A stretch of 64,000 bases of DNA from Emydura subglobosa. Lineage: Eukaryota > Chordata > Testudines > Chelidae. Below are positions 36,303 to 47,682 of this stretch, piece by piece; position 1 is the first letter of the stretch, and every line of letters begins with the position of its first letter. A program made the translations under genes and the position numbers. Below the pieces are notes generated by a model that did no database searches, was not told where the DNA came from, and was given only the letters and a program-made list of their open reading frames with translations. The stretch covers positions 21,760,379 through 21,824,378 of the forward strand of contig ML680053.1 of assembly GCA_007922225.1 (NCBI GenBank). Direction: 5' to 3'.

Positions 36303-36314
36303 CTTCTGTTGGAT
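36303..36314 (+). repeat. target-site duplication, right copy
   Basis: cttctgttggat, identical to 34976-34987. Removing the insert with one copy joins WEHITSNRR directly to VLEMISHGY in one frame of the DIRS RT. Confidence 0.85.
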
Positions 36315-36577
36315 GTTATGTGTTCCCAGCTGGGACAGAACAGAGCAAGACAGCATCCAAAAGGATGTGAGGGATCGAAAAGTGGCAGCTGCTGTTGAAG
36401 GGAGTGCTTTCTTGAGGCCTTGACTAAGGTGTCAAAACTGATGTTTTGAGGTTGAAGATTGCAATGCTGAGGATTGTGAAGTAACAGAAGAGTATTCCTT
36501 CCTCCCAAATAAGTCAAGTGGCTTCCATACCCTATCATAAGGAGTTAATTTGTTATGAGGTTGCCAGCCACAGGAGT

Positions 36578-38076
36578 TTACCCATGAATCACGATGGAAT
36601 TAGGCAGAGAGTGGGAGAAAAGAAATTCCATATCTTTGCAGGGTACATAATACTTTTTATCAGCCTTTTTGCATATTGGTGTGGCTAATGCTGGCGTTTG
36701 CCATATGAGCTTAGCTGGATCCAAAAGAGTCTTGTTGATAGGGAGGGCTATTCTTGAAGAAGATGATGTATGTAAAATATCCAGTGGCTTATGGTGAGGG
36801 TCTGTCACCTCTTCTAGGGCTATTTGTAAGTTATCTGCCATTCTCTTCTTAAGGTCTTGGAAGAGCTTAAAATTGTTTGCCATAGATGGTGGAGGGGGCA
36901 TTACTGCCTCTTCTGGAGAGGAGGAGGAGATGTTAGTATGTGGTATAACGTCCTCCTCTAGTCCGACCTTTTGCTCCTCCAGGATCTCCTCAAGTGGTTC
37001 TGAAATACTACACATGGTGGCTGTGGGAGAATGCCTCACAGCCTCTCAGTGTCTGACACTAGACACCTGGCCCACAGATCCCAGTAGGACCACCGGGGTG
37101 GTGGGAAAAGCATGGGTGGCTGAGCCTATGGTTGGACATATCATGAAGGTTGAGGTCTAGAATAAGGGTATGGTAGCAGGAAGGAGCATAGTGGGAGTGG
37201 TGAGAGAGAAACTCCTCCAGGTCACTGTCCGAATCTCCACTGGAAAGTGGTGGAGCCAATGAGGAAACTGGAGGTGCCTGGCTCAGTGCCAGTGGTGCAT
37301 CCTGGGATCAAGATGTGCTCGGTACCAAAGCCAAGTAGAGGAGTAGAGGAGAGTAGAAGATACTCTGATACCATGAGGTCCTTCAAGAATCTACACTCCT
37401 GTGGTGACACAGTAATCAGTACTGTCAGTGGTTGCCGGTGATGTGTTGATGGTTCCAAAGGGACCGGAGACCTTGGCTTTAGTGAGAGGTCGGATGATGG
37501 TTGTCTCATAGTTGTTGGTACTGGGGACATCCATACTGGTGCTGTCTTCCCAGAGGCGGTATGGTCTACGCTCCTGTCCTTGACCGGCGATAACACTACT
37601 TCAGTGCCTGTGCTGATAGGGTCCTTAGGCTTATCAGCAGTGTCTGTTGCAGAGGATCCACATGATCTGTGGGTACTGTGCTTAGACAACTTTGGTCTCC
37701 TCAGACACTCTTCGAAGAGATTGAAAGTGCCTGGGATCTCCTCTGGCTGGTGCGGGGCTCACTGTGAGGGCTTGAAGCTCTCTTTTTAGAGGTCTTCCAT
37801 GGGGAATCCTAAGATTTCTTCCTTGGTTCACCATCCTTGGAGGTGGAAGGCTGCAGAGATGACTCACATTGCCTGGGAGACTCAAGCCATGATCACAGGC
37901 TGAAGAACTCCTTCCATAAGGAGTTGTTTCAGTTCCCATTTCTTTTGGGATCTGGCCTTTGGCTGCTGACAGAAGGTACGCGTCATTACAATGTGGCCCT
38001 CACTGAGGCAACAGAAACGGTGAGAATGCCCGTCCGTTACTGGAATGGCCTCCCGGCAGGAGAGACATCTCTTAAA
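36578..38076 (-). pseudogene. DIRS-A gag-like ORF1 (broken)
   Basis: Starts near 38076 with a Cys/His cluster: CLSCREAI, then HSHRFCCLSEGH, a zinc-knuckle-like arrangement found at the N-terminus of DIRS ORF1. A Ser/Thr/Pro-rich linker follows (37.9-37.1 kb). The best preserved part is the frame at 37039-36578, with FKLFQDLKKRMADNL, HKPLDILHTSSSSRIALPIN, LIWQTPA and CKKADKKYYVPCKDMEFLFS, which recurs in DIRS gag proteins. At least four frame changes occur. ORF1 remnants continue to about 36.4 kb, where an LTYLG-type block is seen. Confidence 0.8.
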
Positions 38077-38404
38077 CCCAGTATAGTGGAAAAAATATTA
38101 AAGAACTTTTTTTTTTTAAATGGGAAGAAAAGAAAAGACCATAGAAACACTATGAGATTAAAAGAAGAGTGAAGAACAAATTTCAAATGACGTAAAGTCT
38201 CCATAAACAGACTGCTAATCGCTTCTTGTTTAGCCTGGGGTGGTTGAGGACAGCTAATACTGGGACTGACTGACTGGCCCTAGGAGACCAGCGGGACTAG
38301 AGGTGCAATTTCTGTGGGAAGGGGGGGAGTGGCACAAGTGGTGCAATGCCCAAAGATCAGGGACAAGATGAGCAAGCTGAACCTGCAAAGAGTTCACTGG
38401 GTAG

Positions 38405-39230
38405 GAGCTCCCACAGAAGGGGAGCCCACTGCCCAGGTGGGTGGTGGTGGTAGATTTTGCTACTTGCTATCCTGAGGTGGTGGTGCTGTCCACTACTGAG
38501 GCAGACTCCATGGCAGATGCACTGCTGACCATGTTCAGCAGGGTTGGTTTTCCCCAGGAGGTCCTTACAGACTAGGGGTCCAATTTCATGTCAACCCTAC
38601 TTCAGTGTTTGTGGGAGAAATGTGGGGTCCGGTATCATTGGGCCTTGGCCTATCACCCTCAGTCCAAGGGGCTGGTGGAGAGGTTTAATGGGATCCTAAA
38701 GATGATCCTGAAGACTTTTATAGACCAGCATCTGGAGGACTGGGACAAGTACCTACCCCACCTGCAGTTCGCATACAAGGAAGTGCCCCAAGAATCCACA
38801 GAATTCTCCTCTTTTGAGTTGCTGTATGGCAGGGGAGTGAGAGGCCCCCTTGTCTTGGTGAGGGACGAATGGGAGGGGAAGGCCTCTCCTGATGAAGAAT
38901 CGGTGGTGAAGTACGTACTATCTTTCTAGTAAAAGCTTGGTGAGCTCTGGGCTTGGCCAGGGAATACTTAACCTAAGGAAGCAGAAGGTCTGGTACAACC
39001 GCATCATGTGTGCCCGCTCCTATGGCACTGGGGACCAAGTGATGGTTCTTATCTCAGTGTGGAGGAATAAGCTCCAGGCTGCCTGGGATGGCCCCTTTAA
39101 GGGTCATCCAATAGCTGAGTGAGGTGAACTATGTGGTGGAACTATCTATCCGGGCTCACAGCCACCGTGTGTATCATGTCAACATGATGAAGCCCTACTT
39201 TGATGGGGAGGGGTTGGTGCTGGCCCTGTG
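38405..39230 (+). pseudogene. Gypsy-type integrase (broken)
   Basis: Starts with VVVVDFATCYPE (first catalytic Asp at about 38453), then EVLTD followed by a stop where Gln is expected (38572), SNFMSTLLQCLW, YHPQSKGLVERFNG with the third acidic residue, KYLPHLQFAYKEVPQEST and FELLYGRGVRGPL. After a frame break come QKVWYNRIMCARSY, GDQVMVLI and the GPF-like WDGPFK, then YVVELSIRAHSHRVYHVNMM. The DDE residues appear kept, but the in-frame stop and shifts make it non-functional. Confidence 0.85.
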
Positions 39231-40365
39231 TGGCCAGTGGGAGGAAGATCCCCTTTTCTTCCCTGAGCCTGGAGCCGGCCTCCCACTGGAATCAATTCCC
39301 CTTTTTGATCGGCTAACCCCTGCCCAGCAGGCAGAGATCAGAGAGGTGCTGCATTCTTACCAGCTGCTGTTCTTCAGCAGGCCTGGGCTCACTTACCTGG
39401 CTGTCCACAGGGTGTCCATCAGGTGTTCCCCTTTCAGAGTCACTGGGAAAATAGCACAGGACTGGAGAAGGAGGTCCAAGACATATTGGCTTTAGGGGTG
39501 ATCTAGCCCTCCACCAGCCCATGGGCCTCTCCAGTAGTACTGTTCTCCAAGAAAGACGGGTCAATACGACTCTTTGTGGACTATCAGAAGCTGAATGCCA
39601 TCACCATGTCCAATGCCTACCCCATGCCTCGGCTGGATGATAGTCTAGATAAGCTAGAAGGAGTTCATTACCTCACAACTATGGATCTCACCAAAGGCTA
39701 CAGACAGATGACTTTAGACCCAGATGATAGACAGAAATCTGCCTTCATCACCGCTTTGGAGCTCTTTGAGTTCCTGGTCCTACCTTTCAGCCTCAAGGGG
39801 GGTGCCCGCCAACTTCCAGCACCTGGTGGATCAGTTGCTGAGGGGAATGGAGGGCTTTGCCCTGCCATACATTGATGATATTTGTATCTTTAGCCAGACC
39901 TGGGAAGACCATGTATCCCAAGTGAAGAGTGAGCTGGGTCACCTAAAGGGGCAAAGCTGACTATAAAGGCAGAGACGGGTAAGGTGGGGATGGCCAAAGT
40001 GTCGTACATGGGCCACAAAGTGGGGAGCAGCTGCCTAAAGCCAGAGCTGGCCAAGGTGGAGGTAATCAGAGATTGGCCTCTTCCCCAGACTAAGAAACAG
40101 GTCCAGACCTTTATCGGGATGGTGGGGCACTACCAGAGGTTTGTAACTCACTTCAGCTCCGTGGCTGCCCCGATCACTGAATTATGCAAGAAGGGGAAGG
40201 TGGTCTGGACTGAGTAGTGCCAGAAAGTCCTCTGCGCTCTGAAAGAGGCTCTAATCCAAGACCCAGTTCTGGTAAATCCAGATTTTGACAAGCTTTTTAT
40301 AGTGTTCACAGATGCCTCAGACACAGGGCTGGATACGGTGCTAATGAAAACTGATGCTAAGCCTT
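39231..40365 (+). pseudogene. Gypsy-type reverse transcriptase and RNase H start (broken)
   Basis: A linker (RLTPAQQAEIREVLHSY) leads into the RT. The RT has VDYQKLNAITMSNAYPMPRL, LTTMDLTKGYRQM, FLVLPFSLKG, a one-base shift at a G-run near 39795, FQHLVDQLLRGMEGFA, intact YIDDI (39868-39882), then SYMGHKVG, KKQVQTFIGMVGHYQRF and the RNase H start VFTDASDTGL. The sequence stops at about 40363. The order IN-linker-RT within one strand shows the atypical domain arrangement directly. Confidence 0.88.
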
Positions 40366-43300
40366 GATAAAAGCTTCTATTACATACAGTGTTAAATTGT
40401 CTGTCGGACACATTTAGCTGCAGATAAAATAAAAGGCATCCTTCCCACAGGCTGGAGTCCAGTACATAACGATAGTGAGAGCACGATACAGGGACTAATC
40501 CTCTATTGTGCCTTGAATTAGCTTTATGTGGAAAGATTTATTAAGGGATATTTCAAGTCTATTTCAATTAATAAACATGATGACTTAGTCTGAGTTTTCA
40601 AGTCCAAAGACTTTAGGTATGTGCTGGATGCATACCTGAATAAAGCTAATTTGCTTACCTTTTTGGGTCAGGGCTCTAATTTGGATCCAAGGGTCTTCAT
40701 TTAGATTGAACAATAAGCAGTCCTTCATGTGAACCTACATGTTTTTAATCTTGATTTAATAACCAATAGTTTAATTGGTACTCATATTAGTTTAATTGGG
40801 TAAAATACAGTATTTTGCATACACGTGGTTTAATGAATATTGAAATTACATCTTCTGAACTATTGCTAACATTTGCTTCCTGAGGACATATGAATCTGTG
40901 TTTGACCTTTTGAAAGAACTTAGTGGCAGAAAATGAGTCTTGGTGTTTAGATGTAAAGGTTACCACGAATGTCATCTGTATATTACAACCAAATGGCTTA
41001 GATTAAAACTCTTTGGTATTGGATACTCTTAAGGATCGGCTCCATATTTTAGAGAATACTCTTAAGGGCCTGCTCCAGAGTATGTTCCATAATTTAGACT
41101 CTGAATTTAGAGAATCTGTCTTCCCATGATTTAGCATGAGACCCTCTTTCTAAAAGCTAAGAAACACTGTAACAAGCTTTCTTAAATCCTGTCTTAGTTG
41201 GAAATATTAATACCTAATGGGAGTTAGGCGTCTAAATACCTTTGAGGAGCTAGCCAGGAGACTAAAATGTCAATGCCAATGTTGCCAAGCGGTCTCTGTG
41301 ATATTAGTGGATCAGGCACCTACCATGCAGGTAGGAGAAAAAAATCATCTTTTCAAAAAGGTTAGCCCCTGAAACTCTGCTCATCATCTCCCCATGTTCA
41401 CCCCATCCCTGGTTCTTGAATTTGAGTAACCGTGATTGTGGTGTGGGAGGGCTTTAGAACTTCGAATTCAAGCCCATACTGGAAAAAATCCTACTATAGC
41501 ACACTAGATGACCTAGTGCCTGATCTTCCCCATTGAAGCCAATGACAAAACACCTATTGACCTTTAGTGGAAGCAAGATCTAGCCCATGTCAGAGCTGTC
41601 TCTATTTCTAATTTCTATGGTTCAGTTCAACAAAGGAAATTCTGTTCCTTCTCCTATGCATGACATCTTGGCCTGTTTCTCAATACTGAAACACAATGTG
41701 AGGTGCAGTAATAAAGAACCAGTAAATAATCAAAGTCTGGATAGCAACCAAAATTCTGTATGTGACATATTGTTCAGAGGAAAATGGGCACATTTGCCAC
41801 GGAATACACGGCAGCTAGATTACACCTGTCACAAACAGACATCCCAAATTCATAGTTTGTAGAAGGCATATCCTTCAGGCACTGGCATCTTGCTGTTCTG
41901 AATTGCTATTTGCTTTGTGACCTCTCTATTAGCGGACATGCAGCTTTGTGAATATAGTTTTTTCCAATTTTTTTTAAAACGCTGACACCACTGCTGTATG
42001 TTACATGCCTGTGCTTCATCTTTGCAGGAAGAATGTGGTTCCTTTGTGCATGAGATAACTTTCATTTTGCCCAGATGGGGATAGACATCCCATTTCACCA
42101 AACCAATTATTTATAAGTATTCAGTTCTTTATAGTAATCTTGAAAACCAAATTATTTCAACTGAACAATAAAGACTTCTTTGGCTTAAAACTTGGAACAC
42201 CTAGTACGATAGGCTTTTGCTATGTAATTAGTTCAGTTAGATCTGCACTGCAGTAACTTTATTTGAGCACAGGGTCCACAAAGAAGGTGTTTTCCTAAAA
42301 CTCCATTTCAAACAACGTATCTGCCAGCTACAAGTGAATTTCAGAAAATGTCTGAATTTCTCTGGTTCCCAAAGTTAATTTGTCTTCAAAGTCTAAAATG
42401 CTCCTTTTCTACTATTTATTGCCAAATATTAGCTGTTTTGGAATTGCCATTTGTCAGAGAAGTCTTTGCAAGAAAATAAGGCTCAAATTTGCATTTTAAA
42501 CACTTAAGGCAGATTTTGAAGGAATGTCAATAACCAAATAAATTATGAATGTTCTGTATCCTAGCGTATTTGATCAGGATTGTCAATAAACAAAGTTATA
42601 TTTCCGAGAATAAGAGACCAGAATACTAATTTCTTCATTTTCATTAACTGCTGCATTGAAGTCCCTTGGAGAATACTAGCAAATTGGACATCTGTTGAGT
42701 TAGCATTGCAGCACTATAATTGGGGAAGTGTGCCTTCTAGAAGACAGCAAGAAAATATTAAGGGCATTTGTATGATGCTGTTTTAATCACAAGATTTTGA
42801 TTAAGTCCACTGAAAAAATACCGTGCGTGCTTTTTAAATGCAGCTAGAGTATTTTCAAAAAATGACTAGTTTTCAAAAAAGAAAATCAGTCACAAATGAA
42901 CACAGTTGAATAGAAATAAAACTGCTTTTCCTTGTGTAGAATATTTATAAAAGCATTGTCAAATACATAAATACAAGGACAATCTGATAAAATTAGACAG
43001 TGTAGCTATTATGTAACAATGCCAGGTCAGAGAGTTTCATGCCATCCTTGTACACTGTGCAGCAGTTGTTCAATTTCACACAAGCTGAGGGACGCTTTGC
43101 ATTTGTGAAGGGCAACTCTGTTCCCTATATCCAATTAGCATTCCTTTAGTGGCCCAGGAATGACCTCCCACCCCTTTTAGGAAATGGTTATAGTGTTGGA
43201 TGGTTGTGTCAAAACCAAGGAAGCCTGGGATCCTTCCTTGAATGAAGCTGCCTGAACAAAAGGATCTAATTCTGCAGCCCTTGCTCACATGAGTAGCTCT

Positions 43301-46300
43301 TTCTCATGCACCTAGTTCTAGTGACGTCAATGGAGATACTTAAGAGAATAAGGGCTACTTGTGTGAGTAAGGACTGCTGGATTGGATTGTAGAATTGTGT
43401 AAAGTATCTTTATTAGTTACAAGCTGCAGAACAAATTTGCAAAATCCTGATGCCCTTACTCAGTGTGTGCCCTGGAGTTTGCCCGAATTAGGACTTAGTA
43501 CAAACAAAATAAAGGCCTTAGTGCTTTGCCCATAGTGCATCTGGTATACAGCTACTAAGATTGGGTTTATGTAGCAATTTTCAGTAACTGAGCATTGTTA
43601 AATTGGTTGTTTGACATCACAGAAGGCCAGCTTATGCCTGACTCTTGTATTTGGTCCCCTGTCCCCCTTGCACACAAAGGTTTAAGGAGTTTCCCCTCTT
43701 TGCCCTCCCCATGCACAGGTGAGGCACAGCTATGGCCTCCAGAACACAGAGCCTGCTCACCTCTAGGACCCCGGGTGGGCTCCAGTCAAGCCAGAGTGCA
43801 GGGAGCTGTTGGGCAGACAGTGGGACCAGCCACAGAAGGGAGAGTGTGCTGGATCATCCCAACAGAGCATGTCACACCTTCCCTTGGGAACCACTCCTAA
43901 AGGCTAAGAGAGGATGGTGTGATCTCAAGCAATCAAAAATATCCTGTGCGGGTGACCTCAAGTTAATCTGTGCAGCTTTTTATTATGTGAACTCCCAATC
44001 ATCACTCAGAATTGCTTCTTTCAAAAGCAATATTTATTTTCATCAAGAAAAAAAATTATATATTGAATGCAGGAGAAAAGGCTTTCTATAAAAGCTGCAT
44101 TTAACTGATAACAAAATATATATATAAATTGCACTTGAGAATGTAGGTTCTATCCTAGAAGATTACGCAGAATAAAAAGCTCGTGAGTTGCTTGAAATTA
44201 TGGCTCTTTAAGATTCCTTTGAAAATTATATTTATATTGTGGTTTTGAAATTCCTTGAACCAAAAAAAATCTAGCTGGGTTTTTTCTTCAAGAGATGATT
44301 CTTAAGTTAAAAATAATACAGACACAATGTAGAAGCTATTACAAAGTACAACGAAAGAAAAAAATAATGGAGAGAGAAACATGCCTCTTTGCATTTTCTG
44401 GCAATAAATAAAAGCTAGGGTGTTGCTGCTCTTTGACTCCATCATGAATTATTGCAGCTTGGATCATGGTTTATTAGATGGTTTGTTTTGGTCAGTCACA
44501 CTATGCATTATTCTCCTTACCGCTTCAGCACAAATTTGAATCCTATTTATGCTGCATTGACCTGTGGCATGGACAGGGCCCAAACATAATTTTTTCAGGC
44601 CCAGTACAAACTTGTAACATGGGCCCCCACCCACACACATACCCATGGAGGTTACAGCCTGGGCCGGGCCCCCCAGGGCCTTTGGGCCTTGTTAAAGTGT
44701 ACCTTTACCCTCCTGTGTGGGGACCCGGGGCCTGGAAACCTTTATCTTCATAGCAAATGATGGCAACTGATGGCCATTTGATCATTTGGTTCTAAATCAG
44801 TGCTAAGTGTACTGGGAGTGTGCTGTTCAGCTCCAGTTCAGCAAAGTATTTAAAAAAATGCCTAACTATAAACTAGTAAGTAGTTCCACTGACATCATAG
44901 GGCTTAATACACTAGATTCTTTCTTACTCAAATGAAAAGCTTCTGTGCTGAGCTCTGGTGTACCATTATTGCCTGCACTTAATTCAATTGTACAATCTCT
45001 GGTTGGCACAGCTGAGACCTTGTTCTGATAAACTGGCATAACTGCAAAAAGGGTTGGAAAGCAATGAACAAGAGAAAGAAAAAAGTAACATGAATCCATG
45101 TACTCATAAAACAAATCCACAAAGTAAAGACCAGGCCTCTTCCTGCCACAGGTCAGGAATGCCCAGTAAGGAGAGCAGTTGTACTGGTGTCAAATGCAGA
45201 TTTTCCAACATAACTAAGATTGGCCTCTCTGGCTAATAATCTAGAGACAGAAAAAGAATGAAGCTGCCTTTACACAATCCTGAAATAACTAACAAATCTG
45301 GCAATCTTTGGTTTCAATGCTGTTCTTTAAGTGAATTGCTTTGAAAAATGATGAATCATTTCCCATTTCAGTCTTCAAGCACCTTTTTAAATAGACTTTT
45401 GGGAGTCAGAGAGGAAAAATTAATATAAATATATTTTTTAAAAAATCAAACAAAAACATTTGGAGTCTCAATGTTCAAATAGTGTACAGAAAGTAATACT
45501 CATAGGGTAAGTTTCAGGAAAGGGTTGATAAAGTTATAAAAACAAAGATCAGGTAACAGAGTTTACTTGATGAAGGAACTAATTCAGAACATTATAGCTC
45601 TGATTTTACTACTAAAACCCAACAGCTTACTAAATTCTCCATATTATATGATTGCATGTGCCAGTTTCAGCTAATTTATGAAATACTATTGTAAGACCAC
45701 ATCTCTCTTTCTGAGAGACAGGAACACAGAGGAAATGCACATAAAAAGGAACAAATGCAGCATTAGTCTACTATTAAATATAGATCCATAGCCATTAAAT
45801 GTTCCACCCCATTTTCTCTATTACATTCACAACCAAAAGTTAATTTCTCTTCCAGATTTATAATTTGCCTACATTTTAGACTGGACAACTTTCAGAGCAG
45901 TATCTTGCAGTGTTTAAAACTAGTTTGGACAGCATTTTTTCTCCTTTTCCTTTTTTATTCAGAGCCCTTTCATATTTTAACAGGCATGAGAAGCCATGCT
46001 GTAGCTTTTAAGGTGCTTATTTTATCAAGAAGTGAATAATTCTTTTTGTGAAAATTAATGAACGCTGACCATTTTTAAAAGACAGGTGTGGATTAATGAA
46101 TTAATATGCTTCAGCAAAATGCAGTCCAAGAGATATTCAGTGCCAACAGTTTGATCATGGCAATATATACTATTAAAGTCAGATAACTAAGATTACTGTA
46201 TATTCTGGCAAGATTATATTATTCCTTATTTTTAAAAACACCCCAAAACAATAGTGATATTTGCTCTGTTCTCGAAAAGCTAGAACTTGGTAGTTTTGTT

Positions 46301-47371
46301 TCCAACTTGAATACACATGCAAGAAGAGCGGATATTTTCAGCAACCAAGATGATCTATTTTGACTCTCTACCTAGAAACACAGTCAAGAAGAAAATGTGC
46401 AAGGGCCCAATCCTGAGAAATTATGCACAATTTATACTAGATGACAGGACTTCAATAGGAGTTGGTGGCACTTAGGATCATATCCTTGTGCAAAGCATCA
46501 ATTTATTTCAGTAAGCGTTTTGCTTGAATACAGATTGGACAATTTGCTTTCACTCTAGCTTTATTTCATGTAGTTCTATATTTGCCTCGTGTGTGTGTGT
46601 ATGTTTCAAAGGAGCAAAGGGATATTCCATTTGGGAACTGAATTAAACTGGATTAACCCTTATGTATGAATACTGGACCAAATTTAGTCCTCATTTACAT
46701 TCATGTAAACCTACTGACTTCAGTGGATTTGAGCAGGTATAAGCGGGGAGGTGGAGGGGAATTTGGATGTGGGCATGTCTGAGAGTGAAAGAGAGATACA
46801 GGTATATATTATAAGGTTATCTCAGATATCTCAGTGGAACTTTTTACTTTCAGCCAGCAAGGGGATTTAGCTACACAATTCTGATTACATTTCAGTGGGA
46901 ATTGTGTGGTTAAGTCCTATGGTCAAATTTGAAAATCTCAGCCTTCCGCACATATTGCTAAATTTAATTCTATATTCCTGGATGCTAATACACAAATCTA
47001 TGATATAGCTTTTCAGCTGCCATGGCACTAACCAATATAGCTATGCTGAAACACAGCATTCATTTTTTACTCATCGCGATGCAGGCTACTAGCAAAGTTT
47101 GCTTATCAGTGGAAGAATGTCCTCTGATTGCTCCTGCTTAAAATAAAAGGTCCTCTGAGCGGCAAATAGTGCGCTTTGTTCTATTTCTATCGGGGTGGTC
47201 TTGAACTGCAAAGACAATCACAGCGCTCATGATGCTCCAGTTGAATATCCACTAGGGCCATGTTGTTCTTGGTTCTGCCCTTCCTCCTGGGATGGCCTGA
47301 CTCAGGGATGAATTTCAGCACCTGGAAAGACAAAAGTTTTCAGAATTCTTCCAATGACATTAGAAGGAGAT
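40366..47371. other. long stretch with no firm element
   Basis: Seven kilobases without a gene. Weak items: dispersed-motif copies at 41517-41590, 43324-43390, 46400-46480 and 46676-46745 (ctactgacttcagtggattt); a GC-rich block at 44560-44760 (aggcccagtacaaac, tgggccgggccccccaggg) that may be a worn DNA-transposon end; A-runs near 44050. Otherwise I see nothing. Confidence 0.35.
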
Positions 47372-47682
47372 CCAGAGGGGTAGCCGTGTTAGTCTGTATA
47401 CAGCAAAAACAATGAGAGTTCTGCAGCACTTTAAAGACTAACAAATTTAATTTCAGCAGGCATAAGTTTCGTGGGCTTCAGCCCACTTCCTCAGATGCAG
47501 TTGGTAGAAATAATACAGCAAATATTGGCAACATATATAGGAGGCAACATATATATATCCAAAGGCATAGACAACAATGGGGTAGGTGGATGAAAGCTGG
47601 GTACTTGAGGCCTAATGACAACCATTGAGTAGGAGGTGAGAATGGGTGATCAGAGCGAATTACTTCTTGTAATGAGATACTA
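47372..47682 (-). mobile_element. Penelope-like element, 3' end fragment
   Basis: On the minus strand it begins with the last codons of the ORF (VSHYKK then TAA, compare LSHYRR in the 35-kb copy), followed by the shared 3' UTR (plus-strand blocks tgacaaccattgagtaggag, acaacaatggggtaggtgg, gactaacaaatttaatttc, ctgcagcactttaaagacta). It extends further than the other copy, to ggtagccgtgttagtctgta at 47379-47398. Severe 5' truncation leaves almost no coding sequence. Often such pieces are mistaken for SINEs. Confidence 0.85.
47461..47494 (-). ncRNA. hammerhead-ribozyme-like core in Penelope 3' UTR
   Basis: Minus strand: CTGAGGA (47494-47488), stem II GTGGGC pairing perfectly with GCCCAC across a TGAA loop, GAAA (47470-47467), then CTTATGCC. 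The stem has different bases from the 35-kb copy yet still pairs, which supports selection for the fold in the ancestor. As in the other copies, one extra A follows the CTGANGA box. Confidence 0.6.

Larger units (their letters stand above)
31785..38285 (-). mobile_element. DIRS element A (tyrosine-recombinase retrotransposon)
   Basis: Reading on the minus strand from high to low coordinates: gag-like ORF (about 38.1-36.6 kb), RT (start at 36.4-36.3 kb, then after an interruption 34.98-34.0 kb), RNase H (33.9-33.5 kb), tyrosine recombinase (33.4-32.1 kb) and a terminal inverted structure (32.16-31.79 kb). This is the DIRS1 order, with a recombinase in place of a DDE integrase. A Penelope-like element (34988-36302) splits the RT. 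Many stops and frameshifts occur, although the YLDD box is intact. The 5' boundary near 38285 is uncertain because a Gypsy fragment follows directly. Confidence 0.88.
38286..40365 (+). mobile_element. Ty3/Gypsy-type fragment with integrase before RT
   Basis: Integrase core, integrase C-terminal chromodomain-like or GPF region, a linker, then RT and the start of RNase H on one strand. The integrase-first order matches the minority Gmr1-type Gypsy lineage rather than the usual RT-RH-IN order. No LTRs, protease or gag are recognised. The fragment is cut at both ends, with the 3' break inside RNase H at about 40363. It abuts DIRS-A on its left side. Stops and frameshifts are present. Confidence 0.85.
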
